Positions 44,885 to 55,000 of a stretch of 60,381 nt of DNA are shown one piece after another. The number at the start of each line of letters is the position of its first letter. The stretch's first letter is position 1. Location of the stretch: contig JBBANY010000001.1 in the NCBI GenBank assembly GCA_040401695.1, positions 1 through 60,381 on the forward strand. Reading direction: 5' to 3'. The notes under the pieces were generated by a model. That model was not told the origin of the DNA, did not search any database, and saw only the letters and a list, made by a program, of their open reading frames with translations. The position numbers were made by a program, and so were the translations under genes. This DNA is from F1-20-MAGs119 sp040401695. GTDB taxonomy: Bacteria > Actinomycetota > Acidimicrobiia > Acidimicrobiales > Ilumatobacteraceae.

Positions 44885-46328
44885 GGCAACCGGTTTTCTC
44901 AAGTGGGACCGCAAGGGGCCCCAGCGTCGCGAAGTACCAGTTCGTCTGCGCGACTGGAAAGAGGTCTACAAGCCCTTCGATCGCGACGAGTTGAATCACC
45001 AGGCAGGGCGTTGCATGGACTGCGGTATCCCGTTCTGCAACAACGGTTGTCCGCTCGGCAACCTCATTCCCGACTGGAATGACCTCGTGTACCGCGGTGC
45101 GTGGCGCGATGCCATCGACCGCCTGCACGCCACGAACAACTTCCCCGAGTTCACCGGTCGCCTGTGCCCCGCGCCGTGCGAGTCGGCGTGCGTTCTCGGC
45201 ATCAGTCAGGACCCAGTCGCCATCAAGCAGGTCGAGGTGGAGATCATCGACCACGCATGGAACAACGGTTGGGTCGTGCCCGAGAAGCCGACAGTGAAGA
45301 CCGGCAAGCGCGTCGCCGTGATCGGCAGCGGTCCGGCGGGTCTCGCCGCCGCACAGCAACTGACGCGTGCGGGTCACGACGTCGTCGTTCTCGAACGTGC
45401 CGACCGCATCGGTGGTCTTCTGCGTTACGGCATTCCGGAATTCAAGATGGAAAAGCGCCACATCGATCGTCGTCTCGACCAGATGCGCGAAGAGGGAACC
45501 GAGTTCCGTACGAACGCAAGGGTGGGGGAGAACATCGACATCGACGTGCTGCGCGCCAGCAACGATGCGATCGTTCTCGCCTGTGGCGCAACCGCATGGC
45601 GTGACCTGCCGGTTCCCGGACGCGAACTGAAAGGCATCCATCAGGCGATGGAGTACCTGCCGATTGCCAACAAGGTGCAAGAGGGCGACCTTGACAATCA
45701 CCCCATCGATGCAAAGGACAAGCACGTCGTGATCATCGGCGGCGGCGACACCGGCGCCGACTGTCTCGGCACGGCATTACGGCAAGGCGCGAAGTCGGTG
45801 TCGTCGCTCGAGATCATGCCGCGGCCCCCGCACGAACGCGGAAGCAACAACCCGTGGCCGCAGTACGCGATGGTCTATCGCGTTGCAAGCGCACACGAAG
45901 AGGGTGGCGAGCGCATCTACAGCGTCAACACCGAACGCTTCGTCGACGACGGCAACGGCAACGTCCGGGCATTGCTCATCCACGAAGTGCAAATGGTCAA
46001 TGGCAAGTTCGAAAAGGTCGAAGGAACCGACCGTGAACTCCCCGCCGACCTCGTGTTCCTCGCACTCGGTTTCCTCGGTCCGGAAAAGGGCAGTTGGCTC
46101 GAGCAGTTGGGGGTCGATCTCGACGAGCGCGGCAACGTGAAGCGCAACGACGACTACGCCACCAACGTCGACGGCGTGTTCGTCGCCGGTGACATGGGCC
46201 GTGGGCAGAGCCTCATCGTGTGGGCCATCGCCGAGGGTCGCGCCGCTGCGGCCGGCGTCGACCGTTACCTGATGGGGGAGACGATTCTGCCCAAGCCGAT
46301 TCCGCCGACCGCTCGACCACTCGTCTGA
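44877..46328 (+). CDS. gltD: Glutamate synthase, small subunit
   Basis: A 483-residue GOGAT beta subunit, which passes NADPH electrons to GltB. The N-terminal cysteine-rich region has CMDCGIPFCNNGCPLGNLIP and LCPAPCESACV for two [4Fe-4S] clusters. The FAD site is VAVIGSGPAGLAAAQQL and the NADPH site VVIIGGGDTGADCLG. GVFVAGDMGRGQSLIVWAI closes the FAD domain. GTG at 44877 overlaps the gltB stop. CGCCG/CGGCG just after the stop is a weak hairpin without a T-run. Confidence 0.96.
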
Positions 46329-46401
46329 ACCGCCGCTGTTTGACGGCGATTCGCGAAAAGAAAATTCTTACGAATTCACGAGCCTGACGAACGGTGGCCA
46401 G

Positions 46402-46416
46402 TGGTGCAAAGCACCA
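46402..46416 (+). promoter_or_regulatory. Hairpin just before the Ig/OmpA lipoprotein start
   Basis: TGGTGC-AAA-GCACCA ends 7 nt before the ATG at 46424, where a Shine-Dalgarno would normally lie; none is visible. It could limit translation. An AT-rich patch (46359-46377) upstream may hold the promoter. Confidence 0.4.
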
Positions 46417-46423
46417 TTGAGAC

Positions 46424-49400
46424 ATGGTTTCCCGCCGTGTTTTTCGTTCAGTAGCCGTTGTTGCCGTTGCCGCACTCGTGGTCGGCGCGTGCGGTGGTTC
46501 CGACTCGACAACCAACGACACGACATCGGCTGAGTCGTCACCGACAACGGCAAAGATGCGCACCAAGAACGCCGCGCTGTCGGCGTGTCCCTCGAGCGTG
46601 GCGGGTGTCGTCACATGGGCAGCCGATGTCGCCGGCGCGCCGGGCACGTGCACCGGAACGTTCATCGCGAACGCAACGTGGACCCCGGCCGCCGGGGTTT
46701 CGTCGGTCACCTACCTCGTCGTCGGTGGCGGTGGCGGTGGTTACCAAGCAAACACTCAGGCATCCAAGTTCGGCGGCTCGGGTGGTCAAGTGAAAACCGG
46801 TTCGGTTGCGATCGGCGCCGGCGACGTGACGGTCGTGGTCGGTGCGGGCGGTAACGGCGGTGCCAATGGCAACGACAGTTCGTTCAGCCAAGGCGGTGTC
46901 GCTGTCGTGACTGCAAGTAAGGGTCTCACGAACGCCGGACCGAACGGTGCCGGCGTGAACGGCACGACGAGTTCGATCACCGGTACTGTAGTCATCTACG
47001 GCTCGAGTGGCGGCAAGGGCGGTGGCGTTGCCGGGGGCTCCGGGGCGGGTAGCGGCGCGGTCATCAGCGGACTCTGTGGCGGAGGCAGTCACGGTGTTGC
47101 AAACCGCGGTGGCGGTGGCGGTGGTGGTGCATATGGTGTCGTCTCCGGCGATGGCTTCTCGTTTCCTTGCTACACCGTTGGTGGTTCGGGTGGCTCCGGC
47201 ATCGTCGTCGTCCAGTACAACGCTTTCGGCGTGACGTCGTTCGCGACGACGGCGGCGACACCCACCCAGTCGACGAACCCCATCGACTGGACGCTCACGT
47301 TCTCTGCTGCGATCGACCCCGCAACGTTGACGGCGGCCGACATCTCGAATGCCGGCACGTCGGACGGCTGTGTCTTTTCGATCACTTCGGTGTCCACGTC
47401 GTCGTTCACCGTGACTGCCTCGTCGTGCGGCGAGGGAACCGTCACGCCGAGACTCGCCGCGAGTTCCATCGCGCCGGCCAGCGGCGGAACCGGCCCCGGA
47501 GCGAATGCCGATGGCAACACGGTGACCATCGATCGCACGCCACCTTCTGCGCCGAGTGCGGTCGACCTTGCGGCGGCATCCGACACGGGCTCGTCGAACA
47601 CCGACAACGTCACGAAGGACAACACGCCGACCATGTCGGCAACTCCTGCCGGCGCCGTTGATGGTGACCGAATCACGATGACGGCATCGAAAGAGGGCTC
47701 GGCACCCGTGTCGTGTTCGTACGTTCTTCCCGCGACTTCCTGCGACCTCGGCACACTGTCCGACGGCTCTTGGGCCGTGTCGGCCAAACACACCGATGGG
47801 GCAGGCAACGAATCGGCAGCATCGGCTCCGATGAACCTCGCGGTCGACACGTCGGCCAACGCCGGCACACCCGACCTCGTTGCCGACTCGGACACGGGCT
47901 CGTCGTCGACCGACAACCTGACGAAGGACACGACGCCGGCGATCACCGCGGGCGACAACGTTGCCGACGGCGACACTGTCACCGTGTCGGCCAGCAAGGC
48001 CGGCCAGACAACGAAGACCTGTACGTACGTGAAGTCCCCGACTGTGAACAGTTGTGACGTGGGCCCGCTCAGTGAGGGTGCGTGGGACATCTCGACTGCG
48101 GCCACAGACCCGGCCGGCAACACCGCCGGTCCGACGGGCGGCCTCAGCCTGAACATCGACGGAACCGCACCGTCTGCCCCTGCAGCGCCTGATCTGTTGC
48201 CCGCATCGGATTCCGGTGCATCGAACACCGACAACAAGACCTCCGACACGACACCGTCGATGTCGGGCGGCACCGTGCCCGACGGTTCGAGCGTCACGAT
48301 CAGCGGTCGCAAGGCCGACGGGTCCACCGTGTCGTGCACCTACGTCGCGTCGCCGACGGTGAACAGCTGTGACTTGCCGACGATGTCGGATGGTCGCTGG
48401 TCGATGTCCTCGACGGTCACCGACCCGGCGGGCAACACCTCGCCCTCGGGTCCCGCACTCGACGTCGACATCGATTCGACGGCGCCGGCCGCGCCGACCG
48501 GAGTCGATCTGCTCGCTTCGTCCGACACCGGTTCGTCGTCGACCGACAACGTCACGAACGACGACACACCTGCAGTGTCGGCCACCCCGGTCGATGCCGT
48601 GAACGGTGAGGCCGTCACCCTCACGGCGACGAAGGCCGGCTCGACGCCGGTGTCGTGTTCCTACGTGCTGCCAGCGACATCGTGTGATCTCGGTGCACTT
48701 GCCGACGGAACATGGAACGTTTCGGCACGCCACACCGACCTTGCCGGCAACCAGTCGGCTGCATCGCCCGCACTGCCGCTCACCGTTGACACCTCGGCCG
48801 CACCGGGTACCCCCGATCTCGTGACGGCTTCCGACACGGGTCGACTGACGAACGACAACGTCACCAATGATTCGACCCCGGCCATTTCGGCCGACGGCGA
48901 AGAAAACGGTGACACCGTCACGGTGTCGGCACGCAAGAGCGACGGCACCACCGCAACGTGTTCGTACGTGAAGTCCGCGACCGTCAACAGTTGTGATCTG
49001 CCGACCCTGTCCGACGGCGACTGGCGCATCACGACGTCCAAGGTCGACTCGGCCGGCAATGCATCGCCGGCTTCGGTTCCCCTCGACATCACGGTCGACA
49101 CCGCCGCACCGGCGGCACCGGGTGCGCCCGATCTGTTGCCCGCCTCCGATTCGGGAACGTCCAACACCGACAATCTGACGAACGACACGACTCCGTCGAT
49201 GTCGGGTGGCAACGTGCCCGACGGTTCGAGCGTCACGATCACCGGTCGCAAGGCCGATGGGTCCACCGTGTCGTGCACCTACGTCGCATCGTCGACGGTG
49301 AACAGCTGCGACATGCCGACGATGTCGGACGGTCCGTGGTCGATGTCCTCGACGGTCACCGACCCGGCCGGTAACGCCTCGCCCGCAGGTCCGGCACTCG

Positions 49401-51049
49401 ACGTCACGATCGATTCGCTCGCCCCGTTGGCTGGTCCGTCGGCTGCGGCCATTTCCGCGCCCGACCTCCTCGCGGCCTCGGACTCAGGGACGTCGAACTC
49501 CGACAACCTGACGAACGACAACACCCCGACCGTTTCGATGCCCGGTGCGTCGACCGGCGAAACCGTCGCACTGACGGCGCGCAAGGCGGACGGCACGACG
49601 GTCACTTGCTCGTATGTCGTCTCGGCAACCGTGAATTCGTGTGACCTTCCGACGATGTCGGATGGTGCCTGGAAGCTGACGGGCACGATCACCGATGCGG
49701 CAGGCAACACCTCTGCGGTGTCGCCCGCGCTCGATCTCAACATCGACACCACGCCACCGACGGCAGCGGCGCCCGATCTGCTGCCTGCATCCGACACGGG
49801 TGCGTCGAAGACCGACAACATCACCAACGACACGACCCCCGCCGTTTCGCTGCCCGGAGCGGTCGACGGCGAGGAAGTCACCATGACGGCGAAGAAGACT
49901 GACGGCACGTCGGTGTCCTGCACCTACGTGAAGTCGCCGACCGTGTCGTCGTGCAACCTCGAAACGCTGACCGATGGAAGTTGGGCGGTCGATGCAACCG
50001 TGAAGGACCAGGCCGGCAACACCTCGGCCGCCGGTCCGTCGTTGGGTCTCACGATCAACACCAAGAAGCCGGCGACACCCACGAAGCCCGTGATCCCGAC
50101 CACACCGTCAGGTGAGATCTCCGATCCGACCCCGAACATCGAGATTCCCGGCATCGCAAACGGTGACACCGCGACCGCGACCGCGAAGAAGGGTGGCGAT
50201 TCGGTCGAGTGTGTCTTCGTCGGCGCCCCCGGTGTTCGCAGTTGCGATCTGCCGCTGCTGACGCCGGGCCAGTGGTTCGTCTCTGCGAAGGTCACCGACC
50301 CGGCGGGTAACACCTCGTCCGAAACAGAGGCGGTCCCGATGACCGTCGTTGATCCGGGCCTGCCGGCCAATGCCATCTCGACGAACACACTGAGCACTGT
50401 CAATGTCGACGGCACCACCACCGCAACGGCGAAGCTGAAGCCGTCCGAGGTGGGCCAGGTTGCCAACGTCGTGTTCGTCGTGCGCAATGCCGACGGCAGC
50501 ATCGCGAAGACCTCGCGTGTCGCGGCATCGACGCAATCGGCAACGGTGACCACGAAGATCGCTGGCCTGGGCAAGGGTCAGCGTGTCGAGGCCTACACCG
50601 AGAACTGGCTCGGCGTCTCGCGCAACGCACCCGCCGGCTCCAACGTCATCCGAGCGGCAACGTCGCGGGCGGTCGACAAACTCGGCAAGCCGAAGCTGAT
50701 CGGTTCGAATCTCGGAGTGTCCAGGATCATCTTCGATCCCGCATCACCGCTCCTCGACTCGGGCGATCGGGCACAGCTCGACCGAATCGTTGCGCAACTC
50801 TCCGGTAAGGGTGGCTTGGTGTTGATCTCGGGATTCGCCCGTCAGAACCTGACCGACAGCAGGGGCTTCCTCTCGAACCTCTCGGTCGAGCGCGCAAAGG
50901 CGGTCGCCATGTACCTCTCGGGTCGCGGCGTACGTGCCTGGATCCGCTACCAGGGTTACGGGGCGGTCACGCGAGAGATGGGCACCTACGAGGATCGCAA
51001 GGTCGAAATCCGCTGGGTGAGCGGCGCGACCGAACTCCCCAAGCGGTGA
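46424..51049 (+). CDS. Large surface lipoprotein: glycine-rich domain, Ig-like repeats, OmpA-like domain
   Basis: A 1541-residue secreted lipoprotein. The signal peptide ends in VVGAC with C23 as the lipidation site. A Ser/Thr linker leads to a glycine-rich domain (about 90-270), running from TYLVVGGGGGG to SGGSGIVVVQY. An Ig-like domain follows (about 275-370). Then come eight Big_13-type Ig repeats (about 373-1220), each with a SDTGxSxTDNxTxDxTP-like motif and most with a Cys pair (SCSYVLPATSCDLG), and one degenerate repeat. The C-terminal OmpA-like domain (about 1440-1535) has LDSGDRAQLDRIVAQL and SVERAKAVAMYLSGRGV. OmpA-like domains bind peptidoglycan, so both ends may be tethered to the envelope. 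A LysM lipoprotein follows. Confidence 0.88.
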   Translation: MVSRRVFRSVAVVAVAALVVGACGGSDSTTNDTTSAESSPTTAKMRTKNAALSACPSSVAGVVTWAADVAGAPGTCTGTFIANATWTPAAGVSSVTYLVVGGGGGGYQANTQASKFGGSGGQVKTGSVAIGAGDVTVVVGAGGNGGANGNDSSFSQGGVAVVTASKGLTNAGPNGAGVNGTTSSITGTVVIYGSSGGKGGGVAGGSGAGSGAVISGLCGGGSHGVANRGGGGGGGAYGVVSGDGFSFPCYTVGGSGGSGIVVVQYNAFGVTSFATTAATPTQSTNPIDWTLTFSAAIDPATLTAADISNAGTSDGCVFSITSVSTSSFTVTASSCGEGTVTPRLAASSIAPASGGTGPGANADGNTVTIDRTPPSAPSAVDLAAASDTGSSNTDNVTKDNTPTMSATPAGAVDGDRITMTASKEGSAPVSCSYVLPATSCDLGTLSDGSWAVSAKHTDGAGNESAASAPMNLAVDTSANAGTPDLVADSDTGSSSTDNLTKDTTPAITAGDNVADGDTVTVSASKAGQTTKTCTYVKSPTVNSCDVGPLSEGAWDISTAATDPAGNTAGPTGGLSLNIDGTAPSAPAAPDLLPASDSGASNTDNKTSDTTPSMSGGTVPDGSSVTISGRKADGSTVSCTYVASPTVNSCDLPTMSDGRWSMSSTVTDPAGNTSPSGPALDVDIDSTAPAAPTGVDLLASSDTGSSSTDNVTNDDTPAVSATPVDAVNGEAVTLTATKAGSTPVSCSYVLPATSCDLGALADGTWNVSARHTDLAGNQSAASPALPLTVDTSAAPGTPDLVTASDTGRLTNDNVTNDSTPAISADGEENGDTVTVSARKSDGTTATCSYVKSATVNSCDLPTLSDGDWRITTSKVDSAGNASPASVPLDITVDTAAPAAPGAPDLLPASDSGTSNTDNLTNDTTPSMSGGNVPDGSSVTITGRKADGSTVSCTYVASSTVNSCDMPTMSDGPWSMSSTVTDPAGNASPAGPALDVTIDSLAPLAGPSAAAISAPDLLAASDSGTSNSDNLTNDNTPTVSMPGASTGETVALTARKADGTTVTCSYVVSATVNSCDLPTMSDGAWKLTGTITDAAGNTSAVSPALDLNIDTTPPTAAAPDLLPASDTGASKTDNITNDTTPAVSLPGAVDGEEVTMTAKKTDGTSVSCTYVKSPTVSSCNLETLTDGSWAVDATVKDQAGNTSAAGPSLGLTINTKKPATPTKPVIPTTPSGEISDPTPNIEIPGIANGDTATATAKKGGDSVECVFVGAPGVRSCDLPLLTPGQWFVSAKVTDPAGNTSSETEAVPMTVVDPGLPANAISTNTLSTVNVDGTTTATAKLKPSEVGQVANVVFVVRNADGSIAKTSRVAASTQSATVTTKIAGLGKGQRVEAYTENWLGVSRNAPAGSNVIRAATSRAVDKLGKPKLIGSNLGVSRIIFDPASPLLDSGDRAQLDRIVAQLSGKGGLVLISGFARQNLTDSRGFLSNLSVERAKAVAMYLSGRGVRAWIRYQGYGAVTREMGTYEDRKVEIRWVSGATELPKR
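47561..49440 (+). repeat. Higher-order Ig repeat (A-B-C)x2
   Basis: Ig repeats 1-3 are repeated as 4-6. Unit A starts at 47561 and 48503 (942 bp apart). Unit C starts at about 48191 and 49130 (939 bp apart). The two C units are nearly identical in DNA (compare 48250-48460 with 49190-49400), so the duplication is recent or kept alike by recombination. Confidence 0.8.
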
Positions 51050-51057
51050 CAGCCGAT

Positions 51058-51092
51058 TCATTGCCCCGTCACCTACGCTGACGGGGCAATGA
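51058..51092 (+). promoter_or_regulatory. 13-bp inverted repeat over the LysM gene start
   Basis: TCATTGCCCCGTC (51058-51070) and GACGGGGCAATGA (51080-51092) are perfect reverse complements around a 9-nt loop. The right arm contains the GGGG of the ribosome site and the ATG at 51089. The loop contains TACGCT (51074-51079), a plausible -10 nine nt before the ATG. It can be a terminator of the lipoprotein gene, a translation lock, or both. Confidence 0.65.
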
Positions 51093-51691
51093 AAATCGGC
51101 CCCCGAATCACGACCATTGCGTTGGGCGTTGTCACGGCACCGTTGATGGTGCTGGGTCTCAGCGCGTGCGGTGGTGACGTCGGGGGAACCGCCACGACGG
51201 TCGTGCCCATCGCGCCGACTGACTTCGCAACCATTCCTCCGGTCATCACGACTGCTCCGATGTCGAACACCACGTTGCCCCCGGGGTCGGTGGGTATCGA
51301 GCAGACGTACGTCGTGGAGTTGGGTGACTCGCCGATCAAGTTGGCAACGATGTACGGCATCAGCGTCGAAGAGTTGTTGATGTACAACGGCTGGGTGTCC
51401 GTCACTCAGTTTCCGTATCCCGGTCAATCTCTGCGTATTCCACCGACTGCAAAGACGACGACCGATCAAGCGATGTCGCAAACGACACTCACGCCGCAAG
51501 GTCCCGCCGGACAAGGTTGTGGGTCGCGTCCCGCGGGAACGTACGAAGTCCAACCGGGCGATTCGTTGTCGCTCATCGGTTCGAAGTTCTGCGTGAAAAT
51601 CGCCGCGCTGATGGCGGCCAACGGCTGGTTCGACGCGAACTCCGTGCAATTGTTTGCCGGTCAGTCGATCGTCATTCCCGCCGTCGGCTGA
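51089..51691 (+). CDS. LysM-domain lipoprotein
   Basis: A 200-residue lipoprotein. The lipobox is LSAC with C27. After a Thr/Pro-rich stretch it has two LysM domains. The first (about 73-118) contains TYVVELGDSPIKLATMYGIS and ends in GQSLRIP. The second (about 151-198) contains TYEVQPGDSLSLIGSKFCV and ends in GQSIVIP. LysM domains bind N-acetylglucosamine chains such as peptidoglycan. The protein could help anchor or assemble the neighbouring surface proteins. Confidence 0.92.
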   Translation: MKIGPRITTIALGVVTAPLMVLGLSACGGDVGGTATTVVPIAPTDFATIPPVITTAPMSNTTLPPGSVGIEQTYVVELGDSPIKLATMYGISVEELLMYNGWVSVTQFPYPGQSLRIPPTAKTTTDQAMSQTTLTPQGPAGQGCGSRPAGTYEVQPGDSLSLIGSKFCVKIAALMAANGWFDANSVQLFAGQSIVIPAVG

Positions 51692-51750
51692 CAGGCGAAT
51701 CGGCCGTCGAGACGGCGCATTGACCCAGAAAATTTTTGAATCTTTGCGCT

Positions 51751-51872
51751 TACTCTGCCTTGGCTTCGGTGCGGCCCGATCGCCGCAACAAGGCTGCCCC
51801 GGCGTTCGTGTCGAAGGCTCCGATCGCCGTCACCGAACAACAGCCCCGTGGTTCAAGGCTTTGGCGAACCAC
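51751..51872 (+). other. Structured intergenic region, possible leader or small RNA
   Basis: This lies in the 395-bp spacer before the giant gene. TACTCT (51751-51756) could be a -10, with a start near 51763. The next bases can fold: TTCGGTG (51765) with CACCGAA (51831), GGC (51773) with GCC (51826), GATCG (51778) with CGATC (51821), around an inner TTCG-tgt-CGAA hairpin. A second hairpin is GTGGTTC (51848) with GAACCAC (51866). No T-run follows. No coding frame here looks real. Confidence 0.4.
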
Positions 51873-51884
51873 ATCAACGTTCAC

Positions 51885-51907
51885 TTGAGGGTTTGGTTGA
51901 GGGTTTG
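51885..51907 (+). repeat. 12-bp tandem repeat
   Basis: TTGAGGGTTTG occurs at 51885-51895 and again at 51897-51907, a 12-bp period. It lies between the structured region and the giant gene. Function unknown. Confidence 0.7.
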
Positions 51908-52074
51908 TCTGCTGGTCCAATCCGGATAGTTGCTGTACGCCAATGATTGCAAGGATTTTCGCCCTCGAAAAAGCCTGCAAATCGAATTTTTTCTCCGCAA
52001 AAACGGTCCTACCTTCGCAGTGTCGCGGAGTCGAAATCTTCGTCTTCGTGTCGTACCAACAACCTCAATCACAC

Positions 52075-52080
52075 GGGGGG
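52075..52080 (+). promoter_or_regulatory. G6 ribosome-binding site of the giant gene
   Basis: Six Gs lie 6 nt before GTG 52087 and favour this start over the in-frame ATGs at 52156 and 52171. The run is complementary to the C6 loop of the 6C-like RNA. Confidence 0.6.
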
Positions 52081-52086
52081 CGAACC

Positions 52087-55000
52087 GTGAAACACATGTC
52101 CTGGGGCAGGCCTGCGCCTGCGTCGGAACGCGTCATTGTCGACGCGCCGACTCAAATGAACGACGCACGAATGCGTCCACTCGCGCGAATGGTGAGAGTC
52201 ACCGTTGCGTGCATCTTCGCTGCAATCACAGCGGTGCCGTTTGTTGCCATGCCGGTCGCCCCCGTCATGGCAACAAACGCATCACTGACGTCCGACGCCG
52301 GTACGACGGACGAAACAAACACGGTGATCAGCGATGTCGCACCAAAGAGTGACGACACGAAGGCCAGCGAGACAACGACGACCGATTCGTCGACGACCAA
52401 CACGCCCGTTGGTCCGACGAAGCCGTCGGTGACGCCGACGTACATCACCCCGAAAGTGACGATGACGACACCTGATTCGTCGAAGAAGGGGTCGGCGCGA
52501 CGGCAGAAACAACGGCGACAAACAAAACCGGTGGCGGTAGCGCCGATCAAGGAGCCCGGGGCTGAAGTCCCCGCCGGACTCGAACTGCCCGCGGCGCCCG
52601 AGGGTCTCACGGTCGCCCCCGGCGACCGGTCGCTCGAGGTCTCCTGGACCCCGGCTGCGACGGAGCAGGCAGTGTCCGCCTACTCGGTTCAGTGGAGTCT
52701 CGACGGCGGCCAGTGGACCGAACTTCCGAAGTCCTCGGAACCTCGAGCCAAGGTCGAGGGTCTGACGAACGGAGTACTCGTCTTCGTTCAGGTTGCCGCG
52801 GAGAACGCGGCAGGCCGCGGGGCAACCGTGGCGACATCCGGAATTCCCTCGGCGCCCGCATCGGCCCCGAGGAGTCCGGGTCGGGTGTCGACGCCTGCTT
52901 CCGGGGATCCGTACGGCGATGCCGTTCGCGCGGATTCTCCGAGTGCCTACTGGCCTCTCACCGATCAGCCGGGCTCGGCGGTATCCATCGACGCGCTCGG
53001 CGGACCGGCGCTCTCCGGCGCGATCGCGCACGGGATGCCCGCGCCGATCGGGGGAACCGGAGCTGCGTTCTTGAATCGCAGCCCACTCACCGGCGCCCGG
53101 GATGTTTCAGTGCCCGGAACCGTCGAGGCGTGGGTGAACGTCGGGTCGGTCAATGGTGACTTCGCAGTCGTGGCATCCGTTGGTGACAGGTCGAATGGTT
53201 GGGAAGTTCGCATCGATCCGATGGGAGCAGTCTCGGTTGTCTCGTTCAACAACGATGTGCAAACCAAGGTTGGTTCGTCGGCCGGAATCGTGATGCCGGG
53301 TGCCTGGTATCACCTTGCAGTCTCGACCGATGGCACGACGGCCACGATCGTCGTCAACGGTGAATCGGTGGCGACGGGTGTCGCCGCGTTGGTTGGCGGC
53401 GCGATCCGCTTCGGTGCGGATGTGTCGGGGGAGAACTCTCTCTACGGTTCGATCGCTCACGTCGCCGTGTACCCGATGAATGTTCCGGCATCCCGTCTTG
53501 CAGCGCACTTTGCCGCGAGTGGCTACCAGCCCGGTACGGGCAACCTGCCGACGGCTCGCGCCGGCGACACCTACGCAGTGATCAACTGGTCCTCGCCCAC
53601 GGACACCGGCGGAGCGCGCATCATCGGTTACCGCGTCGAGATGCGCGAACCCGGTGGCGACTGGACCATCGTCGTCGACAACTCATATTCGACGACGACC
53701 GCAGCGTTCGTGTCGGATCTTCCGGGCGGTGGAAAACTCGTCAACGGTCGCACGTACGAGTTCCGTGTGCGCGCGATGACACAGGTCGGTGCGGGTTCTC
53801 CTTCGGACGTCGTCTCGGTGGTGCCCGTCGGCATTGCGACGCCGCCGCAAAACGTCAACTTCACGAGCACGGGCAACGGACGCATCGAAGCGACGTGGTC
53901 CGCACCGGCAAACGATGGTGGAACGCCGATCATCGCCTACCGCATCGAAGTCGCCGACGATGGCGCAACGTGGTGGACGCTTGCCACGGCGTCCGCCGAT
54001 GCTCGATCGGTTGACCTCGGTGAGCTGTCACCGGGAACTCCGTTCGCCGACCGCGTGTATCACGTGCGGCTGCGCGCTGAGACCGCGAACGGTCTCAGCG
54101 AATCCTCGAACCGGTTCCTGGTGGCACCACGCCAGGCCATCCAGCCGCCCCAACCTGAACCCGTTCGCTCGGCTGCAATGCCGAACGCGGCGTTTGCGGT
54201 CCGCTCCGCCGCACTCGACGGCGAAGTCGTGCAGGTGAAGTCGGCGATTCGTCTCTTCGCGCTCGGCGGTGTTCCGGGTCGCGTCGGTTCGTTGACCGCA
54301 ACGCCGGGCAATGCCACTGCAGCACTCGCATGGACGGCGCCGTCCGACAGCGGTTCGACCGCGGTCACCTCGTACGTGCTGCAGTCGTCGACCGATGGTG
54401 GAACGTGGACGAACGTCGCGGGTTACGCGGGTAGTGCAACGTCGCACACGGTCACGGGTCTCGTTTCGGGGACGCGCTACTGGTACCGCGTGTACGCGGT
54501 GAGCTCGACGGGCAACGGCACGCCGTCGGTCGTGACGTTCTTTGCCATCGCCGGTTCAACATCGGGCAACCTCGCCTCGGCTCCGGGTGGCACGAACGAT
54601 TCGGCCGGAGCGCTGCCCGACTCGGGCAGCGACACGTCGGCTGCGTACGCGGCAGCAGTGGCGGCCGACAGCCCGGTCGGATACTGGGCACTGAACGATG
54701 CCGCAGGTTCGACGACGGCGGCCGGCACCGGAAGTGCGGCAGTGGCCGGCGTTGCGACGTCGGTGACCTTCGGCGGCGCATCGAACGTCTCGCCGACGGG
54801 GCAGACCGCAGCCTCGTTCAATGGAACCGCGTCGCGCATTCTCGTGCCTGTCGCGACGGCGTGGAACACGTCGAGTTTCACGGCAGAGGCGTGGATCAGG
54901 CCGTCGTCGTCGTGGACCAATTGGAACACGGTGTTCTCCCGCGGCAACGGCCAAAACCCGTGGGGATTGTGGGTGTACCCGAACGGCGTCCTGACCGCAC

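Noticed and set aside
46538..48733. A 731-codon minus-strand frame opposite the Ig/OmpA lipoprotein
   Set aside because: Arg-rich translation with no domains. The plus-strand repeats explain the lack of stops.
51692..52086. Small protein-coding genes in the spacer before the giant gene
   Set aside because: Short open frames exist on both strands, but they lack ribosome sites and typical composition. Foldable RNA explains the region better.
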